DNA of 64,000 nt from Pseudomonas saponiphila (GTDB lineage Bacteria > Pseudomonadota > Gammaproteobacteria > Pseudomonadales > Pseudomonadaceae), in the NCBI RefSeq assembly GCF_900105185.1, contig NZ_FNTJ01000001.1, positions 1,785,501 through 1,849,500 on the forward strand, given 5' to 3'. Made by a program: the position numbers and the translations under genes. Each line of letters opens with the position of its first letter. Within the stretch, counting starts at the first letter, position 1. Of the stretch, positions 56,313 through 64,000 are shown piece after piece. Under the pieces are notes generated by a model. That model saw only the letters and a list, made by a program, of their open reading frames with translations, had not been told where the DNA came from and did not search any database.

Positions 56313-56328
56313 TGGTACAGCTTTTGCT
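56313..56328 (+). promoter_or_regulatory. Sigma-54 (RpoN) promoter of amtB
   Basis: TGGTAC, five bases AGCTT, TTGCT matches the sigma-54 consensus TGGCAC-N5-TTGCW with GG at -24 and GC at -12. Transcription would begin near 56339, exactly where a seven-pair hairpin GCGCAAG/CTTGCGC (56339-56360) starts, and leave a leader of about 205 bases before amtB. NtrC control is expected from knowledge of amtB genes. A single TGGTGC half-site overlaps the start region; no full NtrC site was seen upstream. Confidence 0.75.
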
Positions 56329-56544
56329 TTGTCCTGGTGCGCAAGACATGAGGCTTGCGCCGAAAACGAGCGAGGGTGGCGCGCTAGCCCGCGTAAACCC
56401 TGGCCGAAAAATCATAACCTTAAGGTCAATCTGCTTTCCGTGGTCCTGCGTCCGCTGCCTGGCGCGCCAAAACGGTTCACCGACAGCGCGGATCGCGCGC
56501 CCCGGGGACCAACTTGGTGCAAGGTCGGCTGCAGGGCGCGGGAG

Positions 56545-57783
56545 ATGATGGCCGATTTCGGATCTGCCTACTCCATGGAAAATCTGCAAAGCGCTGTGGA
56601 CACCCTGGTCCACGGTTCCAACACCCTGTTCATCCTGATCGGGGCGGTCATGGTCCTGGCCATGCACGCCGGTTTTGCCTTCCTTGAAGTGGGCACCGTG
56701 CGGCTGAAAAACCAGGTCAATGCGCTGTCGAAAATCCTCAGTGACTTCGCCGTCTCGACCCTGGCCTATTTCTTTATAGGCTATTGGATCTCCTACGGCG
56801 TGAGCTTCCTGCAACCGGCAGCGGTGATCAGCGCCGATCACGGCTATGGCTTGGTGAAGTTCTTCTTCCTGCTGACCTTCGCCGCGGCGATCCCGGCGAT
56901 TATCTCCGGCGGCATTGCCGAGCGCGCGCGTTTTGTGCCGCAATTGTGCGCCACGGTGCTGATCGTGGCCTTCGTCTACCCGTTTTTCGAGGGGCTGGTG
57001 TGGAACGGCAACTTCGGCGTGCAAGCCTGGTTGCAGCAGCGCTTTGGCGCTGGGTTCCATGATTTCGCCGGGTCGGTGGTGGTGCACGCCATGGGCGGCT
57101 GGCTGGCGCTGGCGGCGGTGCTGTTGCTGGGACCGCGCAACGGCCGTTATCGCGACGGCAAGCTGGTGGCCTTCGCGCCGTCGAGCATTCCGTTCCTGGC
57201 CCTGGGGTCGTGGATCCTGATTGTCGGCTGGTTCGGCTTCAACGTGATGAGCGCCCAGACCCTGCAAGGGGTCAGCGGCCTGGTGGCGGTGAACTCGCTG
57301 ATGGCCATGGTTGGCGGCACCGTGGCGGCATTGATTGTCGGGCGCAATGACCCGGGCTTCCTGCACAACGGGCCACTGGCCGGGCTGGTGGCGATCTGCG
57401 CCGGTTCGGATCTGATGCACCCGGTAGGAGCCCTGGTGACCGGGGCGATTGCCGGGGCCTTGTTCGTCTGGTGCTTCATCGCCGCCCAGAGTCGCTGGAA
57501 GATCGACGACGTGCTCGGGGTCTGGCCGTTGCATGGCCTGTGCGGGGCATGGGGCGGGATTGCCTGCGGGATCTTCGGCCAGAGCGCGTTGGGCGGCTTG
57601 GGTGGGGTCAGCCTGGCCAGTCAGGTGTTCGGCACCGGCCTCGGGGTGCTGGTGGCGCTGCTGGGCGGCTTTGCCGTGTATGGCCTGATCAAGGCCGCCT
57701 GCGGGTTGCGCCTGACTCAGGAGCAGGAGTACTACGGCGCCGACCTGTCGCTGCACAAGATCGGGGCGGTGAGCCAGGACTGA
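56545..57783 (+). CDS. amtB: Ammonium transporter (Amt family)
   Basis: A 412-residue channel with eleven predicted spans. The twin pore histidines lie in VVVHAMGGWLAL and VWPLHGLCGAWGG, with FFEGLVWNGN and AFLEVGTVRLKN as family signatures. It imports ammonium in nitrogen limitation. It begins without a cleavable signal peptide, being of the shorter Amt subgroup rather than E. coli AmtB type. No glnK lies next to it, unlike the usual glnK-amtB pair. ATG 56545 and ATG 56548 are both possible. A sigma-54 promoter lies upstream. Confidence 0.92.
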   Translation: MMADFGSAYSMENLQSAVDTLVHGSNTLFILIGAVMVLAMHAGFAFLEVGTVRLKNQVNALSKILSDFAVSTLAYFFIGYWISYGVSFLQPAAVISADHGYGLVKFFFLLTFAAAIPAIISGGIAERARFVPQLCATVLIVAFVYPFFEGLVWNGNFGVQAWLQQRFGAGFHDFAGSVVVHAMGGWLALAAVLLLGPRNGRYRDGKLVAFAPSSIPFLALGSWILIVGWFGFNVMSAQTLQGVSGLVAVNSLMAMVGGTVAALIVGRNDPGFLHNGPLAGLVAICAGSDLMHPVGALVTGAIAGALFVWCFIAAQSRWKIDDVLGVWPLHGLCGAWGGIACGIFGQSALGGLGGVSLASQVFGTGLGVLVALLGGFAVYGLIKAACGLRLTQEQEYYGADLSLHKIGAVSQD

Positions 57784-57794
57784 GATACCGGCGG

Positions 57795-57816
57795 CCTGGG
57801 CGGCGCAACGCCCAGG
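57795..57816. terminator. Hairpin between amtB and the convergent antiporter gene
   Basis: CCTGGGCG, loop GCGCAA, CGCCCAGG, eight perfect pairs 11 bases after the amtB stop. No T tract on the plus strand, so termination may be weak or Rho-assisted. Confidence 0.5.
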
Positions 57817-57833
57817 GCCATGGCAGGGCGGCC

Positions 57834-59789
57834 TCAACCGCCCTGCAGGCGGGCTTCGCAGGCCTCGATCGCGGCCTGGGAGCCGGACACCAGTACCCGG
57901 TCGCCGGCCTGCAGGCGCGGTGCCGGGTTCAGCGGCAGGTCGCTGCCGTTGCGTTGCACGCCTTGTACATCCACTCCCAGGGCTTCCAGGCCGAGCTCTT
58001 GCAGCAGCCGGTTGCAGGCGTGGGCGTCGGCGTCCAGGTTCACCGCGTGCATCTGTACCGCCGGCGGCTCGTGATTGTCCTGGGTGGTGCTTTGCGCGCC
58101 GTGGTAGAAACCGTGCAGCAGGCGATAGCGGCTGTGGCGCACGTCGTCCACGCTGCGTTGTACCCGCTGTTCCGGCAGGCCGAGCATGATCAGTGCGTGG
58201 GAGGCCAGCATCAGGCTCGACTCCAGCAATTCGGGCACCACTTCGTTGGCACCGGCGGCCTTGAGTTCGATCAACTGGCTGTCGTCCCGGGTCCGCACCA
58301 GGATCGGCACGTTGCGGTCCAGGCGCCGCGCGGCCTTGAGTACCGTCAGGGCAATGTCGGTCTTGTCCACGGCAATCACCAGCAGGCGGGCCCGCTCCAG
58401 GCCCACCGCGGCCAGCAGGTCGCCACGGCGGCAATCGCCGTAATGCACGCAGCTCTCTGCCGCCGAGGCTTCCTGGACCCGCACCGGATCATCGTCCAGA
58501 GCAATGAAACGCAGTTGCTCGTGACGCAGGAAGCGCCCGATGGACTGGCCGACCCGGCCATAGCCGCAGATCACCACATGGCCCTGCAGTTCGGCGTTCT
58601 GCGCGCTGATTTCCTCCAGTTGCGCGGCCTGGTTGGGCTTGCGGTGCAGGCGCGCGGTGATCATTGGCGCGGCCCGCAGCAACAGAGGGGTCAGCAGCAT
58701 CGAACTGAAGGTGGCGGCCAGCAGCAGGCTGCTCAAGTGGGACGGGATCATCTGGGTCAGTTGCATCTGCGCCATCAGGGCGAAGCAGAATTCGCCGCCC
58801 TGGGCCAGGGCCAGGCCGCTGCGCCAGGCCGTCTCACCGTCGCTGCCGCGCAGCTTGAGCAGGATCGCCACCACGCTGCCCTTGATCAGCAGCAGGGCCA
58901 GGGTCAGGCCGAGGATCAGCAGGCTGTGATCGATGAACAGCTGCAGGTCGATGAGCATGCCGATGCTGACGAAGAACAGTCCCAGCAGGATGTCGCGGAA
59001 CGGGCGGATATCGGCTTCGATCTGGTGCCGGTAATGGCTTTCTCCCAGCAGCATGCCGGCGAGGAAGGCGCCCAGGGCCGGCGACAGGCCGAGCAGGTGG
59101 GTGAGCCAGGCGGTCAGCAGCACGATCACCAGGGCCAGTAGCACGAAGAGTTCGGCGGAGTGGGAGGCGGCGACTTCATGGAACAGCCGCGGCAGCAGCC
59201 AGCGACTGGCCAGCAGCAGGCCGAAGAACAGCACCAGGGTCTTGCCCAGCGTCGCCGGCAGGGCCCAGTACCAGGCGTGCTCGCCGTTGCCGGCGAAGAC
59301 CGGCACCAGGGTCAGCAGCAGTACCGCCACCACGTCCTGGAACAGCAGTACGCCGATGGCGTTCTGCCCGTGGCTGCTGAAGATCTCGCCGAGACTGGTC
59401 AGCTCCTTGCTGACAATCGCGGTGGAGGACAGGGCCAGCCCGGCGCCGAGCATCAACGCCGAGGTCAGCGGCATGCCGAACAAGGCCAGCAGCACCCCCA
59501 GGATCAGCCCGGTGCACAGCACTTGCAGGCTGCCCAGGCCAAACACCACATGGCGCAGGGCGAGCATCTTCGACAGGGAGAATTCCAGGCCCAGGGAGAA
59601 CAGCAGGAACACCACGCCCAATTCGGCCAGGTCCGGCAATTCTTCACTGTCGTTGACCCAGTCCAGGGCGGTGGGCCCGACCATCAGTCCGACGGACAGG
59701 TAGCCCAGGACCGGCGGCAGGCTCAGGCGCCGGAACAGCGCGATGACCACCAGTGACGAGGCGAGAATGATCAGCAGATTGGCAAACAA
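57834..59789 (-). CDS. Kef-type monovalent cation:proton antiporter with TrkA-N and TrkA-C domains (YbaL/KefB-like)
   Basis: A 651-residue CPA2 antiporter. About twelve spans fill residues 1-385, including GLEFSLSKMLALRHVVFG, ALSSTAIVSKEL (the family's polar TM5 segment) and LLFQDVVAVLLL. A Rossmann RCK_N domain follows (HVVICGYGRVGQSIGRFL, near 415) and a RCK_C domain ends the protein. Such proteins exchange potassium or sodium for protons, gated by nucleotide or glutathione adducts; there is no KefF/KefG-like ancillary gene adjacent. TTG 59789 gives (M)FANLLIILASS and has GGAG seven bases upstream; the longer frame is not homologous. Confidence 0.9.
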   Translation of the reverse strand: MFANLLIILASSLVVIALFRRLSLPPVLGYLSVGLMVGPTALDWVNDSEELPDLAELGVVFLLFSLGLEFSLSKMLALRHVVFGLGSLQVLCTGLILGVLLALFGMPLTSALMLGAGLALSSTAIVSKELTSLGEIFSSHGQNAIGVLLFQDVVAVLLLTLVPVFAGNGEHAWYWALPATLGKTLVLFFGLLLASRWLLPRLFHEVAASHSAELFVLLALVIVLLTAWLTHLLGLSPALGAFLAGMLLGESHYRHQIEADIRPFRDILLGLFFVSIGMLIDLQLFIDHSLLILGLTLALLLIKGSVVAILLKLRGSDGETAWRSGLALAQGGEFCFALMAQMQLTQMIPSHLSSLLLAATFSSMLLTPLLLRAAPMITARLHRKPNQAAQLEEISAQNAELQGHVVICGYGRVGQSIGRFLRHEQLRFIALDDDPVRVQEASAAESCVHYGDCRRGDLLAAVGLERARLLVIAVDKTDIALTVLKAARRLDRNVPILVRTRDDSQLIELKAAGANEVVPELLESSLMLASHALIMLGLPEQRVQRSVDDVRHSRYRLLHGFYHGAQSTTQDNHEPPAVQMHAVNLDADAHACNRLLQELGLEALGVDVQGVQRNGSDLPLNPAPRLQAGDRVLVSGSQAAIEACEARLQGG

Positions 59790-60079
59790 CGGGCATCTCC
59801 GGACAAGGGGGCGGGCAGGGCAAAGCCTAGAGGCAAAAAAGCCGCGAGGATCGCTTGGACGGCAAGAAAACACCCTGACACATGTCATTCTTTGTCGAGA
59901 ATGCCTCATGTTCACGAGCCTCAGGAACTGTCTGGCCGGGGGCTGTCCGCCGGCCCGAGCATTCTCGGAGCAGAGCCATGCGGGGCACGGCCCCTGGGCT
60001 GGCCAGGGCCGGGAGCGGGTCGACGGCTTGCCTGCTCGCGCCTAAAATAAGCACCTGTTCTTCACACGGTTGCCCTGTC

Positions 60080-60316
60080 ATGCCCCCTGAATGCCAATTG
60101 TTCGGCACCCTTGGTTGCCATTTGTGCGAACTGGCCGAGGCCGAGTTGATGCCGCTGGTGGAGCACGGCCTGATGGTCGAGCTGGTGGATATCGCCGAGA
60201 GTCAGGAGCTGTTCGAAACCTACGGCCTGCGCATTCCGGTGTTGCGCCGCGTGGACAACGGCGGCGAGCTGGGCTGGCCCTTCGATGCCGAGCAGGTGGT
60301 GGCGTTCCTGCGCTGA
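60080..60316 (+). CDS. Glutaredoxin-like protein (DUF836 family)
   Basis: A 78-residue thioredoxin-fold protein. It starts CQLFGTLGCHLCELAEAEL with CHLC as the active site, has the cis-Pro in LRIPVLRRVDNG, and ends GWPFDAEQVVAFL. DUF836/glutaredoxin 2-like proteins are small oxidoreductases whose substrates are unknown. The upstream frame to 59882 runs through non-coding DNA and is excluded. It stands alone between the antiporter and the LexA-boxed gene. Confidence 0.86.
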   Translation: MPPECQLFGTLGCHLCELAEAELMPLVEHGLMVELVDIAESQELFETYGLRIPVLRRVDNGGELGWPFDAEQVVAFLR

Positions 60317-60393
60317 CCCCCTGCAGGCCGGGGTGCGACTTCCGCCTGTCGCCCGTCCCCGGAATTCGTTGGCGATATCCGTCGATTCGGTTA

Positions 60394-60409
60394 CTGTATG
60401 CATATACAG
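60394..60409 (+). promoter_or_regulatory. LexA box
   Basis: CTGTATGCATATACAG is a full CTG-N10-CAG SOS box and is almost identical to the E. coli consensus CTGTATATATATACAG. It ends 18 bases before the ATG of the UmuD-like gene, so LexA bound here would block its transcription. This is one of the clearest regulatory signals in the window. Confidence 0.88.
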
Positions 60410-60427
60410 TTATCGAGGAGTCTCGCC

Positions 60428-60874
60428 ATGTCTCTCACTTTCCTGACCGGTTCCGAACGCTCGCAGCCCTTGCCAGCCCGTTTCCTGGAGCAGGGTGACG
60501 GCGACTGTGCCTCCCCGGCCAGTGAGCCCATCGGCAACGGTTTTTCCCTGGATCGGACCCTGGGGCTGGGAGCTCCGCAGATCCATGGCCTGCTGGTGGA
60601 TGACGACAACCTGCTGGGGTTCGGCATCTATCCCGGAGATCGGCTGATCGTCGATCGCTCGGCCACTCCGGTGGTGGATCAGTACCTGGTGGTCAGGCCC
60701 CGGGGCGCGGCTGAATACTCCCTGCGCTTGCTGGCGCCCGATCCTCGTGGCGGCCTGTTGCTCAAGGCGGCGCGGCCTTCAATTCCCTCCATGGCGCTGG
60801 ATGACCCGGACTCGATCGAGATCTGGGGCGTGGTGCTGTGGGTGGTCAGTTATGTGGGGCGCAAGCAGCCCTGA
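60428..60874 (+). CDS. UmuD-like S24 protein with degenerate catalytic dyad
   Basis: A 148-residue protein of the UmuD/LexA C-terminal fold, with GIYPGDRLIVDRSATPVVDQY and DSIEIWGVVLWVVSYVG matching UmuD. In UmuD the nucleophile Ser60 lies in SGDSM; here the aligned stretch is DDDNL with Asn61. The general-base Lys97 aligns with Arg100. Both residues of the self-cleavage dyad are thus replaced, and the protein should not autoprocess. The N-terminus resembles UmuD around its cleavage site (CASPAS against CGFPSP). A LexA box controls it. No umuC follows; the next gene is of unknown function. Confidence 0.82.
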   Translation: MSLTFLTGSERSQPLPARFLEQGDGDCASPASEPIGNGFSLDRTLGLGAPQIHGLLVDDDNLLGFGIYPGDRLIVDRSATPVVDQYLVVRPRGAAEYSLRLLAPDPRGGLLLKAARPSIPSMALDDPDSIEIWGVVLWVVSYVGRKQP

Positions 60875-60914
60875 TGGATGTGGCGCACGCTTCGAATCGT
60901 TAAAGGAATACATG

Positions 60915-61235
60915 ATGGTCAATGTCGAACAACTGAAAAACAGCGTGAACGGCATGTCTGCCGATGTGGTTCGGGAGGCGGTGCTAGAGCTGCGCCTGGA
61001 TGGACTGGTCACCGAAGGCAAGACGCCCTTCAACAAGTTGCATTTCAACACCTGCTTTGCCGAGATCGAGGCCCTGTTCCAGCGTGCCGGTTACCATCGG
61101 CAACTGGATGTGGTGGGCTACCAGGGGCTGCTGTACGCCCTCTATGATCCGGGCCGCTGGGAGGCGGTGGATGTGTTGCGCTGGCTCAAGGAGTTCACCG
61201 AGGCTGCCGCGCAGGCCCAGCATTCCTGCGCTTGA
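60915..61235 (+). CDS. Conserved hypothetical protein downstream of the UmuD-like gene
   Basis: A 106-residue soluble, mainly helical protein, starting MVNVEQLKNSVNGMSADVVR and ending in helices with GRWEAVDVLRWLKEF. I recognise no family. ATG 60915 has AAAGGA seven bases upstream; ATG 60912 is directly before it. With 40 bases between the genes it probably shares the LexA-controlled transcript, making it a possible SOS-induced protein (inference from position only). Confidence 0.72.
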   Translation: MVNVEQLKNSVNGMSADVVREAVLELRLDGLVTEGKTPFNKLHFNTCFAEIEALFQRAGYHRQLDVVGYQGLLYALYDPGRWEAVDVLRWLKEFTEAAAQAQHSCA

Positions 61236-61280
61236 GGCCGGCAAACTGATCCTAGGTTTCCTGGGGGCTGCTGTTGGATA

Positions 61281-62204
61281 ATGCCGCCTCGCATTGAACC
61301 CTCGAGCTTTGTCATGTCCTCCGCGAGTTTTTCTGCTGCACAGCATCAAGCCAGCACCTTGTACCTGCCCCCCGGCTCCTGGCCGACGGTGCTGGACTGC
61401 CTGTGCGATCACTTCAAGGCCATCAGCCGCGAGCAATGGCTGGATCGCATCGCCCGTGGTCGGGTGCTGGACGGGCATGGCCAGCCCATCAGTGTGGATC
61501 TGGCCTATCGCGAAGGCCTGCGGATTCATTATTTTCGCGAGGTGCCGGACGAGAAGGTAATCCCGGTGCAGGAGAGCATCCTCTATGCCGACGAGCATCT
61601 GGTGGTGGCGGACAAACCGCATTTCCTCCCGGTCACACCGTCGGGGGAGTATGTCGAGCAGACCCTGCTGCGCCGTCTGATCCGGCGCCTGGACAACCCG
61701 CACCTGGTGCCCTTGCACCGTATCGACCGACACACCGCCGGGCTGGTGCTGTTTTCCGCCGATCCCGGCAGTCGTTCGGCCTATCAGGCGCTGTTCCCGA
61801 CCCGGCAGATCGAGAAACGCTACGAGGCCATCGCCGGCGCCTTGCCGCACCTGAGCTTTCCCCTGGTGCACAAAAGCCGCCTGGTGGACGGCGAGCCGTT
61901 CTTCCGCATGCAGGAAGGCGCGGGGGCAAGCAACACCGAAACCGCCATCGAGGTCAGGGAAAAGCACGGCGACCTGTGGCGTTACGCGCTGTACCCGGTG
62001 ACCGGCAAGAAGCATCAGTTGCGCGTGCACATGAGCGCACTGGGGGCTGCGATCTGCAACGACCCTTTCTACCCCGAGGTGCTCAAGGATGCCGAGGACG
62101 ATCATGCCAGGCCGCTCAAGCTGTTGGCCCAGGGGCTGCGTTTCATCGATCCGCTGACCGGACAGGAGCGCGAGTTCGAAAGCCGCATCCGCCTGCAGTG
62201 GTGA
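61281..62204 (+). CDS. RluA-family RNA pseudouridine synthase
   Basis: A 307-residue pseudouridine synthase. The catalytic Asp lies in LHRIDRHTAGLVLFS. Other family segments are YADEHLVVADKPHFLPVTP, TRQIEKRYEAI and GKKHQLRVHMSALGA. Members modify uridines in rRNA or tRNA; the target here (RluA/RluC/TruC-like or another) cannot be assigned by eye. ATG 61281 is the longest start; ATG 61314 (MSSASFSAAQ) is also possible and neither has a good ribosome site. Confidence 0.9.
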   Translation: MPPRIEPSSFVMSSASFSAAQHQASTLYLPPGSWPTVLDCLCDHFKAISREQWLDRIARGRVLDGHGQPISVDLAYREGLRIHYFREVPDEKVIPVQESILYADEHLVVADKPHFLPVTPSGEYVEQTLLRRLIRRLDNPHLVPLHRIDRHTAGLVLFSADPGSRSAYQALFPTRQIEKRYEAIAGALPHLSFPLVHKSRLVDGEPFFRMQEGAGASNTETAIEVREKHGDLWRYALYPVTGKKHQLRVHMSALGAAICNDPFYPEVLKDAEDDHARPLKLLAQGLRFIDPLTGQEREFESRIRLQW

Positions 62205-62226
62205 AAACCGTTTCGCAGAAACAATA

Positions 62227-62247
62227 AAACCCGCACCAGGCGGGTTT
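62227..62247. terminator. Bidirectional hairpin between convergent genes
   Basis: AAACCCGC, loop ACCAG, GCGGGTTT with short A and T flanks. It lies between the pseudouridine synthase and the lipoprotein gene. Confidence 0.65.
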
Positions 62248-62276
62248 CATTGCATGCAGATCGATAGCCGTTGGGC

Positions 62277-62498
62277 TTACAGCTCCTTGACGGTACGGAC
62301 CTGATCCTTGTTGATTCGGGTGCGCTTGCCGTCCAACTGCTCGAACTCGTAGAAACCCGAGTCCTTGTCGTATTTGGGGGTGTCGACGGCCTGGATTTCG
62401 CGACCGTCATTCAAGGTGATCACTGATGGCGAAGCGCAACCAGCGAGCGTAGCCAGGCCCAGTGCGAGCATGAAAGTGGCGAGGGTCCGATGAGTCAT
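62277..62498 (-). CDS. YgdI/YgdR-family small lipoprotein
   Basis: A 73-residue lipoprotein. The signal peptide ends in LAGC with Cys21; the mature part is a small beta-rich SH3-like domain with ITLNDGREIQAVDTPKYD and QLDGKRTRINKDQV, the YgdI/YgdR (DUF903) pattern. Function is unknown; position in the outer membrane is likely as Ala-Ser follow the Cys rather than Asp. The 274 bases up to moaB contain promoters for both divergent genes; I see no gene there. Confidence 0.9.
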   Translation of the reverse strand: MTHRTLATFMLALGLATLAGCASPSVITLNDGREIQAVDTPKYDKDSGFYEFEQLDGKRTRINKDQVRTVKEL

Positions 62499-62772
62499 TG
62501 TGTGTCTCCGAAATGAGTACTTTTGAGTGCTGGTCTTCAGACGTATGGAGCGTCTGCAAGTTCCTTGGTCGGGTGCATTCTGCCACGTTGCCAGACAGAT
62601 CGTAGGCGTTAAGCGAGTTATCTTGATTTGTGTTGCGTGCCTGGTCTCGTAGGCGCATGCCTGGCCCTGGCGGCCCGCACAGTCCCCAGGGGGATTGCCG
62701 GACGCCAGGGGCGGTGGGTCGGAGCGCTGTGATATAACACCGGGCTGTTTCTCTCACCTCAGGATCGAGCCT

Positions 62773-63312
62773 ATGAAAGCCAAGGCTGATGTACCTTTTG
62801 TTCCCCTGAACATTGCGGTGTTGACCGTCAGTGATACCCGCACCCTGGAAACCGACACCTCCGGACAGGTCTTCGTCGAGCGTCTGGGCGCCGCAGGTCA
62901 TCGTCTGGCCGCACGGGTGTTGCTCAAGGACGATCTGTACAAGATCCGCGCCCAGGTCGCCACCTGGATCGCCGACGAACAAGTGCAGGTGGTGCTGATC
63001 ACCGGCGGTACCGGCTTTACCGGTCGCGACAGCACTCCTGAAGCGGTGGCCTGTCTGCTGGACAAGCAGGTCGACGGTTTCGGTGAACTGTTCCGGCAGA
63101 TCTCGGTGGCCGACATCGGTACTTCCACCGTGCAGTCCCGCGCGCTGGCCGGGCTGGCCAACGGCACCCTGGTGTGCTGCCTGCCGGGCTCCACCAATGC
63201 AGTGCGCACCGGCTGGGATGGAATCCTCGCCGAGCAGCTGGATTCACGCCACCGGCCGTGCAATTTCGTTACCCATCTGAAACAGGTGGCGGCTTGTGAA
63301 TCCCGTGGGTAA
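62773..63312 (+). CDS. moaB: Molybdenum cofactor biosynthesis protein MoaB
   Basis: A 179-residue MogA/MoaB-type protein that adenylylates molybdopterin. Recognisable motifs are NIAVLTVSDTRTLETDTSG, VLITGGTGFTGRDSTPEAV and CLPGSTNAV. In pseudomonads lacking mog, MoaB acts as the adenylyltransferase. Its stop overlaps moeA by 17 bases, so it is coupled to the gene for the next step. The ATG at 62773 gives the standard N-terminus. Confidence 0.93.
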   Translation: MKAKADVPFVPLNIAVLTVSDTRTLETDTSGQVFVERLGAAGHRLAARVLLKDDLYKIRAQVATWIADEQVQVVLITGGTGFTGRDSTPEAVACLLDKQVDGFGELFRQISVADIGTSTVQSRALAGLANGTLVCCLPGSTNAVRTGWDGILAEQLDSRHRPCNFVTHLKQVAACESRG

Positions 63313-64000
63313 GCCGGGCAAGCTCGGCGCCTTGATGCCGGTTGAGGAGGCGCTGGAGCGTTTGCTGGCCATGGCCGCGGCGGCGCCGATTGTCGAGCGT
63401 GAACAATTGCCCCTGGCGGCTACTCAGGGCCGGGTGCTGGCCGAGGCACTGATCTCCAGCCTGGACCTGCCGCCCTGGCCCAACAGCGCCATGGACGGCT
63501 ACGCCTTGCGCCTGGAGGACTGGAAGGGCGAGCCCTTGCCGGTCAGCCAGCGGATCTTCGCCGGACAGTCCCCCGAACCGTTGCAACCGGGAACCTGCGC
63601 GCGGATCTTTACCGGCGCGCCGGTGCCGGCCGGCGCGGATTGCGTTGAAATGCAGGAAAACGCCCAGGTTCAGGACGATCAGCGGGTGCTGTTCACTCAA
63701 TCCTTGAAGGTCGGCCAGAACATCCGTCCCCAGGGGCAGGAAACCACGGTGGGCGAGCAGGTGCTGGCGGCCGGGACACGGCTGGGGCCGATCGAGCAGG
63801 GGCTCGCGGCTTCCCTGGGATGTGCCGAACTGGCCGTGGTGCGGCGGGTCCGGGTGGCGGTGCTGTCCACCGGTGACGAGTTGGTGGAGCCGGGCCAGGC
63901 CCTGGGGCCCGGGCAGATCTACAACAGCAACCGGGTACTGCTGTGCAGCTGGTTGCAGCGCCTGGGCTGCGAAGTGCTGGACGCGGGCATCCTGCCCGAT
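63296..64000 (+). CDS. moeA: Molybdopterin molybdenumtransferase MoeA (3' end cut by window)
   Basis: The first 235 codons of MoeA, which inserts molybdate into adenylylated molybdopterin. The start of the protein carries MPVEEALERLLAMAA, the conserved PPWPNSAMDGYAL, ARIFTGAPVPAGADCVEMQE, and VLSTGDELVEPGQ with IYNSNRVLL. I use GTG 63296 (AGGTGG six to seven bases upstream); ATG 63334 is a later option. The frame continues past the window end with no stop. Confidence 0.93.
   Translation, partial: MNPVGKPGKLGALMPVEEALERLLAMAAAAPIVEREQLPLAATQGRVLAEALISSLDLPPWPNSAMDGYALRLEDWKGEPLPVSQRIFAGQSPEPLQPGTCARIFTGAPVPAGADCVEMQENAQVQDDQRVLFTQSLKVGQNIRPQGQETTVGEQVLAAGTRLGPIEQGLAASLGCAELAVVRRVRVAVLSTGDELVEPGQALGPGQIYNSNRVLLCSWLQRLGCEVLDAGILPD

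Noticed and set aside
56299..58434. A 711-codon minus-strand frame across amtB and into the antiporter gene
   Set aside because: It lies antisense to amtB with Gln/Arg/Pro-rich, non-homologous sequence; amtB and the antiporter both have clear motifs.

Overview
The window is chromosomal DNA of a Pseudomonas of the fluorescens lineage. It is GC-rich throughout and carries oprI with its L,D-transpeptidase neighbour, earP-efp, ohr/ohrR, both class I and class II DAHP synthases, a tpm-htpX-alaA-msrB-gpx-MarR-sagS run, and cysB. The order of many of these genes matches what I remember of the P. aeruginosa PA28xx region. About 63 protein genes can be supported, two of them cut by the window ends. 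I found no rRNA, tRNA, insertion sequence, prophage or CRISPR array.

0-12 kb: an MltF-type lytic transglycosylase (partial), DoxX, a small protein preceded by a structured RNA leader, an orphan BvgA/EvgA-like regulator, greB, the ybbP/ybbA-type ABC pair divergent from tesA, an L,D-transpeptidase facing oprI, a GNAT protein, class I DAHP synthase, and a PilZ protein overlapping a thioredoxin-like gene. 12-19 kb: panE, a 5'-nucleotidase, a universal stress protein, cysB, a Gre-factor-like gene, earP-efp, and ohr. 19-32 kb: ohrR, two LysR regulators (one divergent from a TauE/SafE permease, one from a DUF1127 gene), a YcaQ-type protein, class II DAHP synthase, a spermidine-synthase-like protein, a crotonase, the DEAD-box helicase gene deaD, a LigB-type dioxygenase, tpm and htpX. 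32-39 kb: alaA, msrB, glutathione peroxidase with its MarR regulator, a SagS-like hybrid kinase, a DUF815 ATPase and free methionine-R-sulfoxide reductase.

39-56 kb is the accessory and signalling part. It holds an HD-GYP protein, a hybrid kinase lacking a sensor domain, its LuxR-type response regulator, a 1652-residue FHA-like exoprotein (TpsA) with its TpsB transporter, an AT-rich gene-free stretch, dgt, and an EAL-domain protein. An adhesin locus next to a BvgA/BvgS-type phosphorelay recalls the Bordetella fha-bvg arrangement. Three potential c-di-GMP proteins (HD-GYP, EAL, SagS-like) lie within 20 kb. 55-64 kb: a YqjD/YqjE-like envelope operon, amtB behind a sigma-54 promoter, a Kef-type antiporter, a glutaredoxin-like protein, a LexA-boxed UmuD-like gene that has lost its catalytic dyad, a pseudouridine synthase, a small lipoprotein, moaB and the start of moeA.

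Thiol and peroxide defence recurs as a theme: ohr/ohrR, gpx/MarR with a perfect palindromic operator, msrB, fRMsr, tpm and two thioredoxin-fold proteins. REP-type inverted repeats occur in intergenic spaces at about 19.3, 24.1, 26.4, 29.4 and 53.8 kb.
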